This document shows, one piece after another, positions 1-7,961 of a stretch of 13,824 bases of DNA. The translations under genes and the position numbers were made by a program. This stretch comes from CAYMST01 sp964393115. Lineage in GTDB: Bacteria; Bacteroidota; Bacteroidia; Cytophagales; Cyclobacteriaceae. The notes beneath the pieces are model-generated. The model was given only the letters and a program-made list of their open reading frames with translations. It did no database searches and was not told the origin of the DNA. The stretch covers positions 1 to 13,824 of the forward strand of contig CAYMST010000121.1 of assembly GCA_964393115.1 (NCBI GenBank), in the 5' to 3' direction. The stretch's first letter is position 1. Each line of letters opens with the position of its first letter.

Positions 1-103
1 TCCCTACCCGTTAATTAGTTAAACAATGTCTGTGGCCAGTTTATCTTCGTTATGTAATCAGGTCATATAGTTTCATTGATATGAAGACTATGTCTAATTC
101 AGC

Positions 104-3100
104 ATGAGTAAAAAAAGTCAGCTCATTTTCTTCTATACCTGGTCAGTTTTGACACTATCGCTTCATGGTCAAAAATTGGAGCGAAAGAAAGTTATTTGGC
201 CAAGAGACTCCACTATATATTTTGACTCGGTACAAGTGTACCCCTCCTCTATAAGACTTAAGCCTAACTTACCTTATCATTATGATTTGAGTAGTAATAT
301 GCTTAAGCTACGACAAGCTTATCCTGACAGCATTACTGTTTATTACATTCCCTTCTCAAGTGACTTTTCGGGGAAAACTCAAAGCCGATACCGGCAATAC
401 CTTATTAATGACTTACAATATGACAACCAAATACAAGTTGATGCCAAAAAAACTAATAAGGATAGTCAAAAACTATCCAAGTTGCTTCCCGAGCAAGAAG
501 AACTTTACCGTACCGGAAGTATTGTAAGAGGTATTTCAGTGGGTAACACACAAAGCTTGTTTACGAATTCAAATTTAGACCTGTATGTGGAGGGTAAGTT
601 AACCAAGAAGTTGAACATCAGTGCCTCCATCACTGACCGAAATATACCTTTTGAACCAGAAGGAAATACTCAACGTATTCAAGATTTTGACAACGTGTTG
701 ATAAGCGTTTTTAATGACCAAACCAATTTACAGGTTGGCGATGTGTTGTTGAAATCAAAACGCCATCATTATCTACGCTATAATAAACGAATCCAAGGAA
801 TTTCGGCTCAACACGATTATCAACTGGGCAACAATAACTTCACATCCACTGTCACTACTTCTCAGGCCAAAGGTCGATTCGCAAGTGCTCGCATTGCTGC
901 AATAAATGGAGTACAAGGACCTTATAAATTAAGAGGAAATGATGGGGAGCGTTTTATTATTGTCCTTTCCAACTCCGAAGCGGTGTTTGTAGATGGTCGA
1001 AAACTAAAAAGAGGATTTAATCATGACTATATCATAGATTATAACCTAGGTGAGATTACCTTCAACACCAATATCCCTATCACTCAATTCACACGAATTC
1101 GCATAGACTTTGAGTACTTTCAAATCAATTACTCGCGTAACCTCACCACTTTTACGCAATATTTAAAAAGAAAAAAGTCTCGATATAGTTTCTCTTGGTA
1201 CCAGCAAAGAGATAACGAGAATCGGCCCCTTGGATTCGATATCTCGCAACAAGACCTCACTTCTTTAATAGAAGCAGGAGATAGTGAAATACTAGCGAGC
1301 ATCTCTGGTATAGATTCTTTAGGTTTTCAAGAAAATCAAATCCGATATGAACGATTTGATACGCTCTATGAAGGCCGAATATTTCAAGTATTAAGATTAA
1401 GCCAAGACCCAAATCGTGCACTTTACGTGGCCATATTTACAGAAGTAGGTATCAATAAGGGGAATTATAGAATATCTGACCTAACACTCAACGGAAAAAC
1501 CTATGAATGGATTGCTCCAATAAATGGGGTACCTCAAGGAAATTTCGAACCTATTCAGGTGATTAACACTCCAAAAAAAAATGCGATGGTGGTGGGATCT
1601 GCAACGTGGATTTTAGACTCTACATCGAATGGATACAGAAGCATACAGACAGAAGTAGCAATTTCGAATTTCGATCAAAATCTCTACTCTCCACTGGACG
1701 ATGGAGATAACAGCGGTTTTGCTAGTAGAATTAACTATCAACAAACCAAAAACTCATTTTATAAAAATTACAATTTGGGACTGAATGCAAATGTTGAATT
1801 CCTAAATACGGACTTCACATGGATTGAGCGATTTAGACCAGTTGAGTTTGACAGAAACTGGGGGATTAACTTACCACAAGATACAGCGAGATCAGACGAT
1901 ATTATCGGCACGTTAAATATTGAACTAGAGAAGAGTCCAACCGAATACATAAAATATAAGGTCAGCCGACGACGTAAAGGAGAATCCATACGAGGGACCC
2001 AGCAGACCTTTCATTTTTCAAATCCTATCGCTAAAGTACTCCACCTACAAGGCAGTAGCTTTATTGCCAATAACTCCACTATACTGAATGACTCCCGATG
2101 GACTCGATTAACCTCAGAGATCAAGTATACTCCTTTTTCGATTCAACCAGGATATCGCTTTGAAACCGATCGTAACCAAATCTTTCAACCAACCACAGAC
2201 TCGGTTATAAATACGATCATGTCATTTGAACAGCACACCGCATTCTTAGAAACAAAAACTAATAAAACCACTCAACTATCAGCAAACTATTCGGTACGTA
2301 GAGATGCGATCCCGAAAAATGGAAGAATGGCAGACTCCTTGGTATCTCAAATAGCCTCAATATCCATAAATAAGGGGTTAACCCCTGAAAATGAATTCAG
2401 CCTGAATATTTCTAGACGTCGTCAATTTGATATTGACAATGAGGACAGCGCCACTTCTATTCTTCTCGCAAAGCTATATCTTGCTAAGACCTCAAAAGAC
2501 CGAAAAAATAAAATTCGCTTTGACTTCAGTACATCCGAAGCAAGGGAACTTAGACGTGAGTTTGTGTTTTTTATGGTTAATACGGGACAGGGCACTCACA
2601 CTTGGCGAGATGAGAATAACGATGGGGTACAAGACTTAAATGAATTTTACGAAGCCATTAATGTGGATGAGCGAAACTTCGTCAAAATATTTGTTCCTAC
2701 CGATGAGTATACATCCGTATTCGAATCTCGGTATAAACTTTCCTTTCAGTACTTTCCGGAATTCTCTGGCTCAAAGCTAGCCCGGTTATTTAGAGTAGAC
2801 GGTGACGCCAACATTTCCGAAAGGGTTTCAAACAGTGGGTTAAGAAAGCGGTTTTTACCTACGTTCCGCTTGGCAGACGAAAATCTCCTAGGCACCAATA
2901 AGTTCTTAAGGTCAGAAATCTATTTTAGAAAGGGGAAACGAGGTTTTAGTGGATCACTTATGATTAAAAACACCACCAGGAAGGACCTTTTAAGCGAAGG
3001 ATTTGAAACAAAAACCAGTACTCTAAGAGGGTTAAATTGGCGGTGGGCAACTAAGAAAAGACTTACTTTTTTCGGTACCCTATCCAGAAGTATTAAAAGC

Positions 3101-3532
3101 AATGCTTCCAACGTGTTTCTTTTAAAAAACTATAGCATTAAAGAAACCATATCATCAAATACGGTTAGTTGGTTGCCAACGAATAAATCCAGAATCAACC
3201 TCTCTTATACCTCGAAAATCAAAGGTAGCGATGGTTCCGGCAGCGGATTAGCAAATCAAGTAGGTGTAGAACACCAACTGAGAGGTAAAAAGGGTTTTCA
3301 ACTATCTTCTAAGTTAGATATTCTTAATATGCAGTTTAATGGAGAGCCTAACACACCTTTGGCCTATGAAATATTAGAAGCTCAACAAGAAGGCACAAAC
3401 ACCAAATGGTCTATTATAGCCTCTAAAAAAGTGATTAAGGGGCTTCAACTACTGCTCAAATATGACGGGCGTAAACCTGCTGGAAACGAAGCGATACACC
3501 TAGGGACGGCGCAATTGACCGCTACATTTTAA
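104..3532 (+). CDS. Large outer-membrane beta-barrel-like surface protein (SprA-like N-terminal motif)
   Basis: A 1,142-residue protein with a likely Sec signal peptide at residues 1-22 (KK near the start, hydrophobic core, cut probably before Q23). Residues 137-215 carry a block starting GSIVRGISVGN and running through an 'ITDRNIPFEPEGNTQ' stretch to 'NLQVGD'; from memory this resembles the first conserved block of SprA-type and related giant bacteroidete outer-membrane proteins. Residues about 270-340 hold a second motif (GPYKLRGNDGE ... VFVDGRKL ... DYIIDYNLGEITF) common in such proteins. The rest is rich in alternating polar/aromatic strands, and the chain ends in Phe after LTAT, like an outer-membrane beta-signal. 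Residues 834-848 (WRDENNDGVQDLNEF) resemble a calcium-binding D-x-N-x-D-G loop. It is about half the length of SprA, so it is not called SprA. It starts at ATG 104; no clear ribosome site. The exact function is unknown; outer-membrane location is an inference. Confidence 0.75.
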   Translation: MSKKSQLIFFYTWSVLTLSLHGQKLERKKVIWPRDSTIYFDSVQVYPSSIRLKPNLPYHYDLSSNMLKLRQAYPDSITVYYIPFSSDFSGKTQSRYRQYLINDLQYDNQIQVDAKKTNKDSQKLSKLLPEQEELYRTGSIVRGISVGNTQSLFTNSNLDLYVEGKLTKKLNISASITDRNIPFEPEGNTQRIQDFDNVLISVFNDQTNLQVGDVLLKSKRHHYLRYNKRIQGISAQHDYQLGNNNFTSTVTTSQAKGRFASARIAAINGVQGPYKLRGNDGERFIIVLSNSEAVFVDGRKLKRGFNHDYIIDYNLGEITFNTNIPITQFTRIRIDFEYFQINYSRNLTTFTQYLKRKKSRYSFSWYQQRDNENRPLGFDISQQDLTSLIEAGDSEILASISGIDSLGFQENQIRYERFDTLYEGRIFQVLRLSQDPNRALYVAIFTEVGINKGNYRISDLTLNGKTYEWIAPINGVPQGNFEPIQVINTPKKNAMVVGSATWILDSTSNGYRSIQTEVAISNFDQNLYSPLDDGDNSGFASRINYQQTKNSFYKNYNLGLNANVEFLNTDFTWIERFRPVEFDRNWGINLPQDTARSDDIIGTLNIELEKSPTEYIKYKVSRRRKGESIRGTQQTFHFSNPIAKVLHLQGSSFIANNSTILNDSRWTRLTSEIKYTPFSIQPGYRFETDRNQIFQPTTDSVINTIMSFEQHTAFLETKTNKTTQLSANYSVRRDAIPKNGRMADSLVSQIASISINKGLTPENEFSLNISRRRQFDIDNEDSATSILLAKLYLAKTSKDRKNKIRFDFSTSEARELRREFVFFMVNTGQGTHTWRDENNDGVQDLNEFYEAINVDERNFVKIFVPTDEYTSVFESRYKLSFQYFPEFSGSKLARLFRVDGDANISERVSNSGLRKRFLPTFRLADENLLGTNKFLRSEIYFRKGKRGFSGSLMIKNTTRKDLLSEGFETKTSTLRGLNWRWATKKRLTFFGTLSRSIKSNASNVFLLKNYSIKETISSNTVSWLPTNKSRINLSYTSKIKGSDGSGSGLANQVGVEHQLRGKKGFQLSSKLDILNMQFNGEPNTPLAYEILEAQQEGTNTKWSIIASKKVIKGLQLLLKYDGRKPAGNEAIHLGTAQLTATF

Positions 3533-3545
3533 CCCAAAATTGTCC

Positions 3546-4301
3546 TTACTTTTCGTTTGTCTTAACGGCTCTCATTAGCTTATTTGCGAAAATAAAGTTT
3601 TCTAATTCTGAAACTTTACAATCAAAAATAGTTTCACTATTACCCTCCCAAAGCTTGCGTCCTTTATACATAAACATAATATAATCACCGATCTCCATTA
3701 CGGAGTTCATATCATGCGTGACTACTACGGTGGTAATGTTAAAATCTCGAGTGATCTCCTGAATCAGATTGTCAATAACAATAGATGTTTGCGGATCTAG
3801 GCCAGAGTTGGGTTCGTCACAAAATAGGTACTTCACATCATTTGCAATGGCTCGAGCAATACCTACTCTTTTTTTCATTCCTCCACTTATCTCAGAAGGC
3901 ATTTTAGTATTTACATTGGCTAAACCTACCCTTTCCAAGCAGAAGTTCACGCGGTCGAGTTTTTCTTTTTTGGTCATTTTGGTTAGCACATCCAACGGAA
4001 ACATAACGTTCTCCTCTACATTTTTAGAATCGAAAAGAGCCCCACCTTGAAATAGCATCCCTATTTCTCTCCTCACATCCGTGATCAAGGACTTTGACCC
4101 AGTGGTAAAGTCTCTACCATGGTATAACACATTGCCATGATCCGGTTTTGTCAAGCCAACGATGCATTTGAGTAAAACACTCTTTCCCGTACCACTCGCA
4201 CCAATTATTAAATTCGTTTTACCCTGCTCAAAAACACCGTTGATGCCGAGTAAGATTTCCTTTCCTGCGTACGACTTTCGGATATCCTGAATTTCAATCA
4301 T
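3546..4301 (-). CDS. mlaF: MlaF-type ABC transporter ATP-binding protein
   Basis: A 251-residue ABC ATPase, a usual length for the MlaF/Ttg2A family, which powers phospholipid movement between inner and outer membranes through an MlaE permease. All motifs are present: Walker A GASGTGKS (34-41), Q-loop Q85 in LFQGGALFDS, signature SGGMKKR (139-145), Walker B YLFCDE (158-163), D-loop SGLDP and the switch His196 in VVTHD. The 'FQGGALFDS' and 'SGGMKKRVGIARA' forms are typical of the Mla subfamily rather than of general importers. It lies 4 nt downstream of the permease gene on the same strand, so the two are almost certainly co-translated. It ends 13 nt from the convergent barrel gene; no hairpin is visible between them. 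No MCE (MlaD) gene follows it, so the substrate-binding partner must be elsewhere. Confidence 0.93.
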   Translation of the reverse strand: MIEIQDIRKSYAGKEILLGINGVFEQGKTNLIIGASGTGKSVLLKCIVGLTKPDHGNVLYHGRDFTTGSKSLITDVRREIGMLFQGGALFDSKNVEENVMFPLDVLTKMTKKEKLDRVNFCLERVGLANVNTKMPSEISGGMKKRVGIARAIANDVKYLFCDEPNSGLDPQTSIVIDNLIQEITRDFNITTVVVTHDMNSVMEIGDYIMFMYKGRKLWEGNSETIFDCKVSELENFIFANKLMRAVKTNEK

Positions 4302-4305
4302 GCGA

Positions 4306-5040
4306 TTAGTATGTCAATAACAGTTGAGCTAACAAGTAGTCCGCACATAAAATAGCGATACAACTATTTGTAACGGCACCTGTTGAAGCTATTCCAACTT
4401 CCAGTGCTCCGCCCTTAGTATAAAAGCCTTTAAAGGCAGAAATGGAAACCACTAGAAAAGCAAAAGCAAAAGATTTGATTAAGGCAAATCGTACATTAGA
4501 AGGAATAAATTCAAAACGTATACCATATATGTATTCTTCACCTGTTATTACACCGGTCAGTACTCCAGTAAAGTACCCTCCCAGTATAGCCAAAAAAGCC
4601 GCTAAGATGACGAGCATCGGATACATAAAAATGCTGGCGATAATTTTAGGCAACACTAAATACGAGGTCGAGTTAATTCCCATAACCTCAAGAGCATCAA
4701 TTTGTTCGCTTATCCTCATAGTACCAAGTTCACTAGCAATATTAGAACCTACCTTACCAGCGTAGATAATTGCCATAATGGTTGGAGCCATTTCTAAAAT
4801 AGCCATATCCCTGACTACTAATGAAATCACATAATTCGGGATGTAAGGACTTATCAGGTTATAAGCAGTCTGAACCGTCATCACCGCCCCCATAAACGTT
4901 GACACCAGCGCAACAATAAAGATTGAATTATACCCTATCTTAATGCATTCATCAATAAAAAGCTTCCATAATGTCCTAAACGACTCCATTTCCGTGAACA
5001 TCGCTCCAAGAAACATAAAATACTTTCCAAGTGCTCCCAT
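4306..5040 (-). CDS. mlaE: MlaE-family ABC transporter permease
   Basis: A 244-residue integral membrane protein of the MlaE/YrbE family, the inner-membrane permease of lipid-transport ABC systems. An amphipathic N-terminal stretch is followed by membrane segments at about 38-60, 72-95, 135-165 and 188-205, with a last one near 225-243. The family hallmark is visible at 102-122 (ASELGTMRISEQIDALEVMG), the cytoplasmic loop that couples to the ATPase, and a second conserved block GFYTKGGALEVG lies at 205-216. It is the first gene of a two-gene unit with the MlaF-type ATPase 4 nt downstream. Length matches the family. The true substrate (phospholipid or other lipid) cannot be read from sequence; bacteroidete homologues are usually annotated as Mla-like. 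Confidence 0.92.
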   Translation of the reverse strand: MGALGKYFMFLGAMFTEMESFRTLWKLFIDECIKIGYNSIFIVALVSTFMGAVMTVQTAYNLISPYIPNYVISLVVRDMAILEMAPTIMAIIYAGKVGSNIASELGTMRISEQIDALEVMGINSTSYLVLPKIIASIFMYPMLVILAAFLAILGGYFTGVLTGVITGEEYIYGIRFEFIPSNVRFALIKSFAFAFLVVSISAFKGFYTKGGALEVGIASTGAVTNSCIAILCADYLLAQLLLTY

Positions 5041-5459
5041 AGGTACTACTCAAAGTTATTTCAAAAACGTACAAACATGGCTAACTCTATACCTCAATTA
5101 ACTTTTATTAAAGCAAATGGGTTTAAAGAATATTTTGCTAAGATAAGATTTCTTATCACCCCAACTAATATTTTCATCAAACCAAATAAAAATCGCCCTA
5201 TTCCCGTTTACTTTAAATTTACTTCTGTTTCGGACATAAAACGGTGCTTGATAACCACTATTTCGCGAAATATCAGGTATTGATATGCCATAAGAAGGTA
5301 AACAATTGGTCACCTCTTCTTACATTAGCCTTCTTGTATGGATTTATAAGATAATTGCACAGAAGAGTTGGCTTAAGCGATGCATTTCTGGATTTTATAT
5401 CAGCTCTTAAACAGACTTTACATAAATTAAACGGTAGTATTACCATAAGTATTCTCATC
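5041..5459. other. Divergent intergenic region between permease and dehydrogenase genes
   Basis: A 419-nt, AT-rich stretch that must hold the promoters for the leftward mlaEF pair and the rightward dehydrogenase gene. I find no exact TAnnTTTG element on either strand. It contains a 14-bp perfect palindrome (5259-5272), an adjoining 6-bp inverted repeat (5270-5286), and an imperfect hairpin (TAAGAAGGT at 5291 against ACCTCTTCTTA at 5312). Two short open frames of about 70 codons cross it on opposite strands (5077-5283 +, 5098-5313 -), but neither shows a recognisable motif or a convincing start, and I do not call them genes. Confidence 0.6.
5259..5286. promoter_or_regulatory. Candidate operator: 14-bp palindrome plus adjacent inverted repeat
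   Basis: TATTTCGCGAAATA at 5259-5272 is a perfect 14-bp palindrome. Immediately overlapping it, ATATCA (5270-5275) and TGATAT (5281-5286) form an inverted repeat with a 5-nt spacer. The pair sits near the middle of the divergent region, 219 nt from the permease start and about 174 nt from the dehydrogenase start. Such symmetry fits a dimeric regulator site, but no regulator is encoded nearby, and a 14-bp palindrome is expected roughly once by chance in a window of this size. Confidence 0.3.
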
Positions 5460-6170
5460 ATGAGTAATAAAGTAGCCATAGTAACTGGTGCCTCAAAAGG
5501 GATTGGCAAAGCGATAGCGGAAAAATTAGCATCACAACATATACATCTGGTCTTATCAAGTCGGAGCAAAAGCGATCTACTAGACCAAAAGCAAGGACTA
5601 GAAGAAAAATATGGTATCACCTGTAGAATTTATCCTTTCGACTTGGGACAGAAGGATCAAGTGATCCAATTTGCCAATGAAATACTTCGTGATTTTAATC
5701 AAATAGATATTTTGGTCAACAATGTTGGAGTGTTCTTACCAGGCGCTTCAACCCATGAAGAAGATGATACAATTCTGGAAGTGCAAATGAATGTAAACCT
5801 CATGAGTGGGTATTACCTTACCAAAAGGATTATTCCAGTAATGAAACAACAAAAAAGTGGTCATATTTTTAACATGTGTTCCGTAGCTAGCATACAAGCC
5901 TACCCTTCTGGTGGTTCCTATTGCATTTCTAAATTTGCTCAGTATGGAATGACCAAGGTCCTTCGTGAAGAGATGAAGCCTTTCGGTATCAAAGTATCAG
6001 CTATCTTACCCGGAGCAACATATACCTCTAGTTGGGAAGGGTCTGACCTTCCTGAAAACAGACTTATCAAACCCGAAGACGTTGCAGAATCTTTATGGTC
6101 AGCCTACGCTTTGAGTTCACGGGCTGTCGTGGAAGAAATTATTGTAAGACCGCAACTTGGAGACATCTAG
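5460..6170 (+). CDS. Short-chain dehydrogenase/reductase (classical SDR)
   Basis: A 236-residue classical SDR, an NAD(P)(H)-dependent oxidoreductase with a Rossmann fold. Residues 9-16 are the cofactor motif TGASKGIG; Arg35 after the second strand suggests NADP(H) preference; Asp61 fits the adenine-contact position; NNVG (87-90) replaces the usual NNAG. The catalytic tetrad is complete: Asn113, Ser141, Tyr154 and Lys158 (YCISK). The frame stays open upstream to an ATG at 5355, but the first 35 residues there lack family similarity, and the start at 5460 places the beginning of the first beta strand (VAIVTG) at residue 5 as is normal. The substrate is not deducible; 3-ketoacyl-ACP reductase-like or sepiapterin reductase-like activity are both possible. 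It ends by overlapping the stop codon of the convergent PorE-like gene. Confidence 0.9.
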   Translation: MSNKVAIVTGASKGIGKAIAEKLASQHIHLVLSSRSKSDLLDQKQGLEEKYGITCRIYPFDLGQKDQVIQFANEILRDFNQIDILVNNVGVFLPGASTHEEDDTILEVQMNVNLMSGYYLTKRIIPVMKQQKSGHIFNMCSVASIQAYPSGGSYCISKFAQYGMTKVLREEMKPFGIKVSAILPGATYTSSWEGSDLPENRLIKPEDVAESLWSAYALSSRAVVEEIIVRPQLGDI

Positions 6171-6180
6171 TTAGATGTCT
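6161..6180. repeat. Inverted repeat across two overlapping stop codons
   Basis: AGACATCTA and TAGATGTCT form a perfect 9-bp inverted repeat around GT; as RNA it would fold as an 8-bp stem with a 4-nt loop (AGTT). The tetranucleotide CTAG at 6167-6170 supplies the TAG stop of the dehydrogenase on the + strand and the TAG stop of the PorE-like gene on the - strand. There is no T tract on either side, so intrinsic termination would be weak at best. Confidence 0.6.
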
Positions 6181-7690
6181 CTTTCACGTAAAACGTTCTT
6201 TTCAACGCCGTCAAATCGGCATTTGCATCGATCACCAAGTTTTCGGTATGAATAACTTTTTCTTCTCGAATAATCTCTACAATATATTCACTATCCTTTG
6301 TAATCTTAGTTTCAAAAGCTCCTTTATCATTTGATATTTCTCTAAATCGATGCTCGGATAAGTTCTTAGGCCTGAACTGAATGGAAACATCTGATATAGG
6401 CTCATTGGTTTCCTGACTCACAATTTGCCCTTCTACATCCATCTCCTCAGTTTCCCAAAAAAAGTATATATCACTATCACCATTTGACCCTAGTCTATCG
6501 GAGCAAAGAAAACCTTCCGTTTTTGTACTATTGATTTTGAAGTGCGTTTCATTATCGATGGTATTTATGGGGTACCCAAGATTTTGAGCTGGTCCCCATT
6601 CGCCAGTGTAGATATCATACTCAACTTTAAACACATCGTATCCACCTATCGAGTTATGTCCACGAGAGCTAAAATATAGGGTCTTTCCATCTGGTGCCAG
6701 ATAGGGACTTTCCTCATCATGTTCCGAGTTAACAGTAGTCCCCATCGCGATTGGAATCGACCAGCTACCTGTTGTATCCTTTATAGACTCAAAAAGGTCC
6801 TTATGAACTCCCTGTCTAGTCGATACGAAAATTATCCTATCTTGATTGTCGTTGATATAAAAATGAGACTTCAGGTTAGATTTCTTCACACGACTTTTAA
6901 ACTCCATCGGAGCTACCCAAGCTCCATTCTTCTTTTCGGTACAATAAAGCCCTCCTCCATTATCCGGTTTAAACAGAAAAAGTTTACTCTGCTTATCGAC
7001 AATTTCAATGTTCACTTGATGACCAGTAAACGACCCAAGTGACGTGATAACCGAAGGGTCTGCCCAAGAGTATTTGCCGGTCTTATAGGTATGGTATATC
7101 AAATACTGATCTTTATCTTTCTCCGAGCGAGCATTTGAAGCATATATCAATTCATTATTATCCACATAGAATGCCGGTGTCAATTCGGATTTATCCGAGT
7201 TTATTTTTCCTTCCAATTGATGTATGCCATAGGCCTTCCTATCTGAATAAAACTGCTCCACATTTTTGCCCCAGGCAATATAATCCTCTACCTCCATGCG
7301 TAAACCTTCTGAGATATCTTTGTTTTCCTTCAAAAAACGTGTCCAAACATTGATAGCATCTTGAAAACGATAACGCTCCAAATAAATCCGTCCTAACCAA
7401 TAATCATAAAACTTATATCGCTTTCGAAAGCTCTTTTCGAAAGAAACCAAATGTCCAAGTGAACGATCCCTTTGAGTACTCAGTAAGGCGCAAACCTCAG
7501 CCTTGTAGTTAGCAATCACATAAGTAGGGTCTTGCTTATAAATCTTACTATAAAGCGGCATCGCCTCCACGAATCGTTCTTGGTAAAACGCTTTTTCGGC
7601 TTTCTTGAAAATGGACTTCACATCCCCTCCCTTGGCATCTAATCGCGGAACTAATAATATAATGACAATAATTAATTGGAATGATCTCAT
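6167..7690 (-). CDS. PorE-like exported protein: TPR, beta-propeller (PD40), CRD; no OmpA domain
   Basis: A 507-residue exported protein when started at ATG 7688-7690, which gives a clean signal peptide (MRS, hydrophobic core LIIVIILLV, cut near residue 19). A start 7 codons further up is possible but worse. Residues about 24-140 are helical with a TPR-like pattern (KKAEKAFYQERFVEAMPLYS). Residues about 165-412 form PD40/WD40-like blades: LTPAFYVDNNELIYASN, ESPYLAPDGKTLYFSSRG with GGYDVF, and a last blade ending GDSDIYFF. Residues about 417-488 are a carboxypeptidase-regulatory-like fold (VEGQIVSQETNEPISDVSI). This domain order is that of PorE/PorP-associated proteins of the type IX secretion and gliding machinery, but those continue into an OmpA peptidoglycan-binding domain, which is absent here: the gene stops right after the CRD. 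No lipobox Cys is seen in the signal peptide. The specific role is unknown; periplasmic or outer-membrane-associated scaffolding is inferred. Confidence 0.8.
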   Translation of the reverse strand: MRSFQLIIVIILLVPRLDAKGGDVKSIFKKAEKAFYQERFVEAMPLYSKIYKQDPTYVIANYKAEVCALLSTQRDRSLGHLVSFEKSFRKRYKFYDYWLGRIYLERYRFQDAINVWTRFLKENKDISEGLRMEVEDYIAWGKNVEQFYSDRKAYGIHQLEGKINSDKSELTPAFYVDNNELIYASNARSEKDKDQYLIYHTYKTGKYSWADPSVITSLGSFTGHQVNIEIVDKQSKLFLFKPDNGGGLYCTEKKNGAWVAPMEFKSRVKKSNLKSHFYINDNQDRIIFVSTRQGVHKDLFESIKDTTGSWSIPIAMGTTVNSEHDEESPYLAPDGKTLYFSSRGHNSIGGYDVFKVEYDIYTGEWGPAQNLGYPINTIDNETHFKINSTKTEGFLCSDRLGSNGDSDIYFFWETEEMDVEGQIVSQETNEPISDVSIQFRPKNLSEHRFREISNDKGAFETKITKDSEYIVEIIREEKVIHTENLVIDANADLTALKRTFYVKETSN

Positions 7691-7781
7691 GTGGCTACAG
7701 ATTAAAACCAATATGAAAATAGAAATATCCTAATAAAGCTGCTTCTTTTTTCGACTAAGAAATATTGATCTGAGATGAGAC

Positions 7782-7789
7782 CAAACATA
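7782..7789 (-). promoter_or_regulatory. Candidate -7 promoter element for the PorE-like gene
   Basis: Read on the - strand this is TATGTTTG, an exact match to the Bacteroidota -7 consensus TAnnTTTG, about 90 nt upstream of the PorE-like start codon. No TTTG (-33 element) is found at the expected 19-21 nt spacing, so the call is tentative. Confidence 0.35.
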
Positions 7790-7902
7790 TGCTAAGACGA
7801 GCCTATTTGCGGTTTTACAGGATTTGAGTATTCAAATCGACTGTGGATTTTATCAGTTCACATAATCAGTGGTTTGTTACAACAATTTTGAATTTATCCA
7901 GT

Positions 7903-7910
7903 TAGCTTTG
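7903..7910 (+). promoter_or_regulatory. Candidate -7 promoter element for the ispG operon
   Basis: TAGCTTTG is an exact match to the Bacteroidota TAnnTTTG -7 consensus and would give a leader of roughly 45 nt before the ispG ATG. TTTG words occur upstream at 7873 and 7887, but neither is at the ideal -33 spacing. It lies in the divergent region shared with the PorE-like gene. Confidence 0.4.
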
Positions 7911-7961
7911 TGACTCCTTCAACATGAATTTTATAGTTAGCAAGGACTTATCGTACTGTCT

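Noticed and set aside
15..107. Short open frame before the first gene (MKTMSNSA)
   Set aside because: Only eight codons from ATG 81 with no support; the first 103 nt are left as an unassigned upstream region, where a near-consensus TATCTTCG at 42-49 lacks a -33 partner.
1768..1989. Antisense frames of 60-107 codons inside the large genes (for example 1768-1989, 4442-4765, 6719-7042)
   Set aside because: They lie wholly inside well-supported genes in other frames and show no family motifs.
5098..5313. 71-codon open frame on the - strand upstream of the permease gene
   Set aside because: No recognisable motif, helix or signal, AT-driven composition, and overlap with an equally long frame on the other strand; not enough to call a gene.
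5355..5459. N-terminal extension of the dehydrogenase from ATG 5355
   Set aside because: The extra 35 residues do not resemble an SDR N-terminus or a targeting signal; the start at 5460 fits the family.
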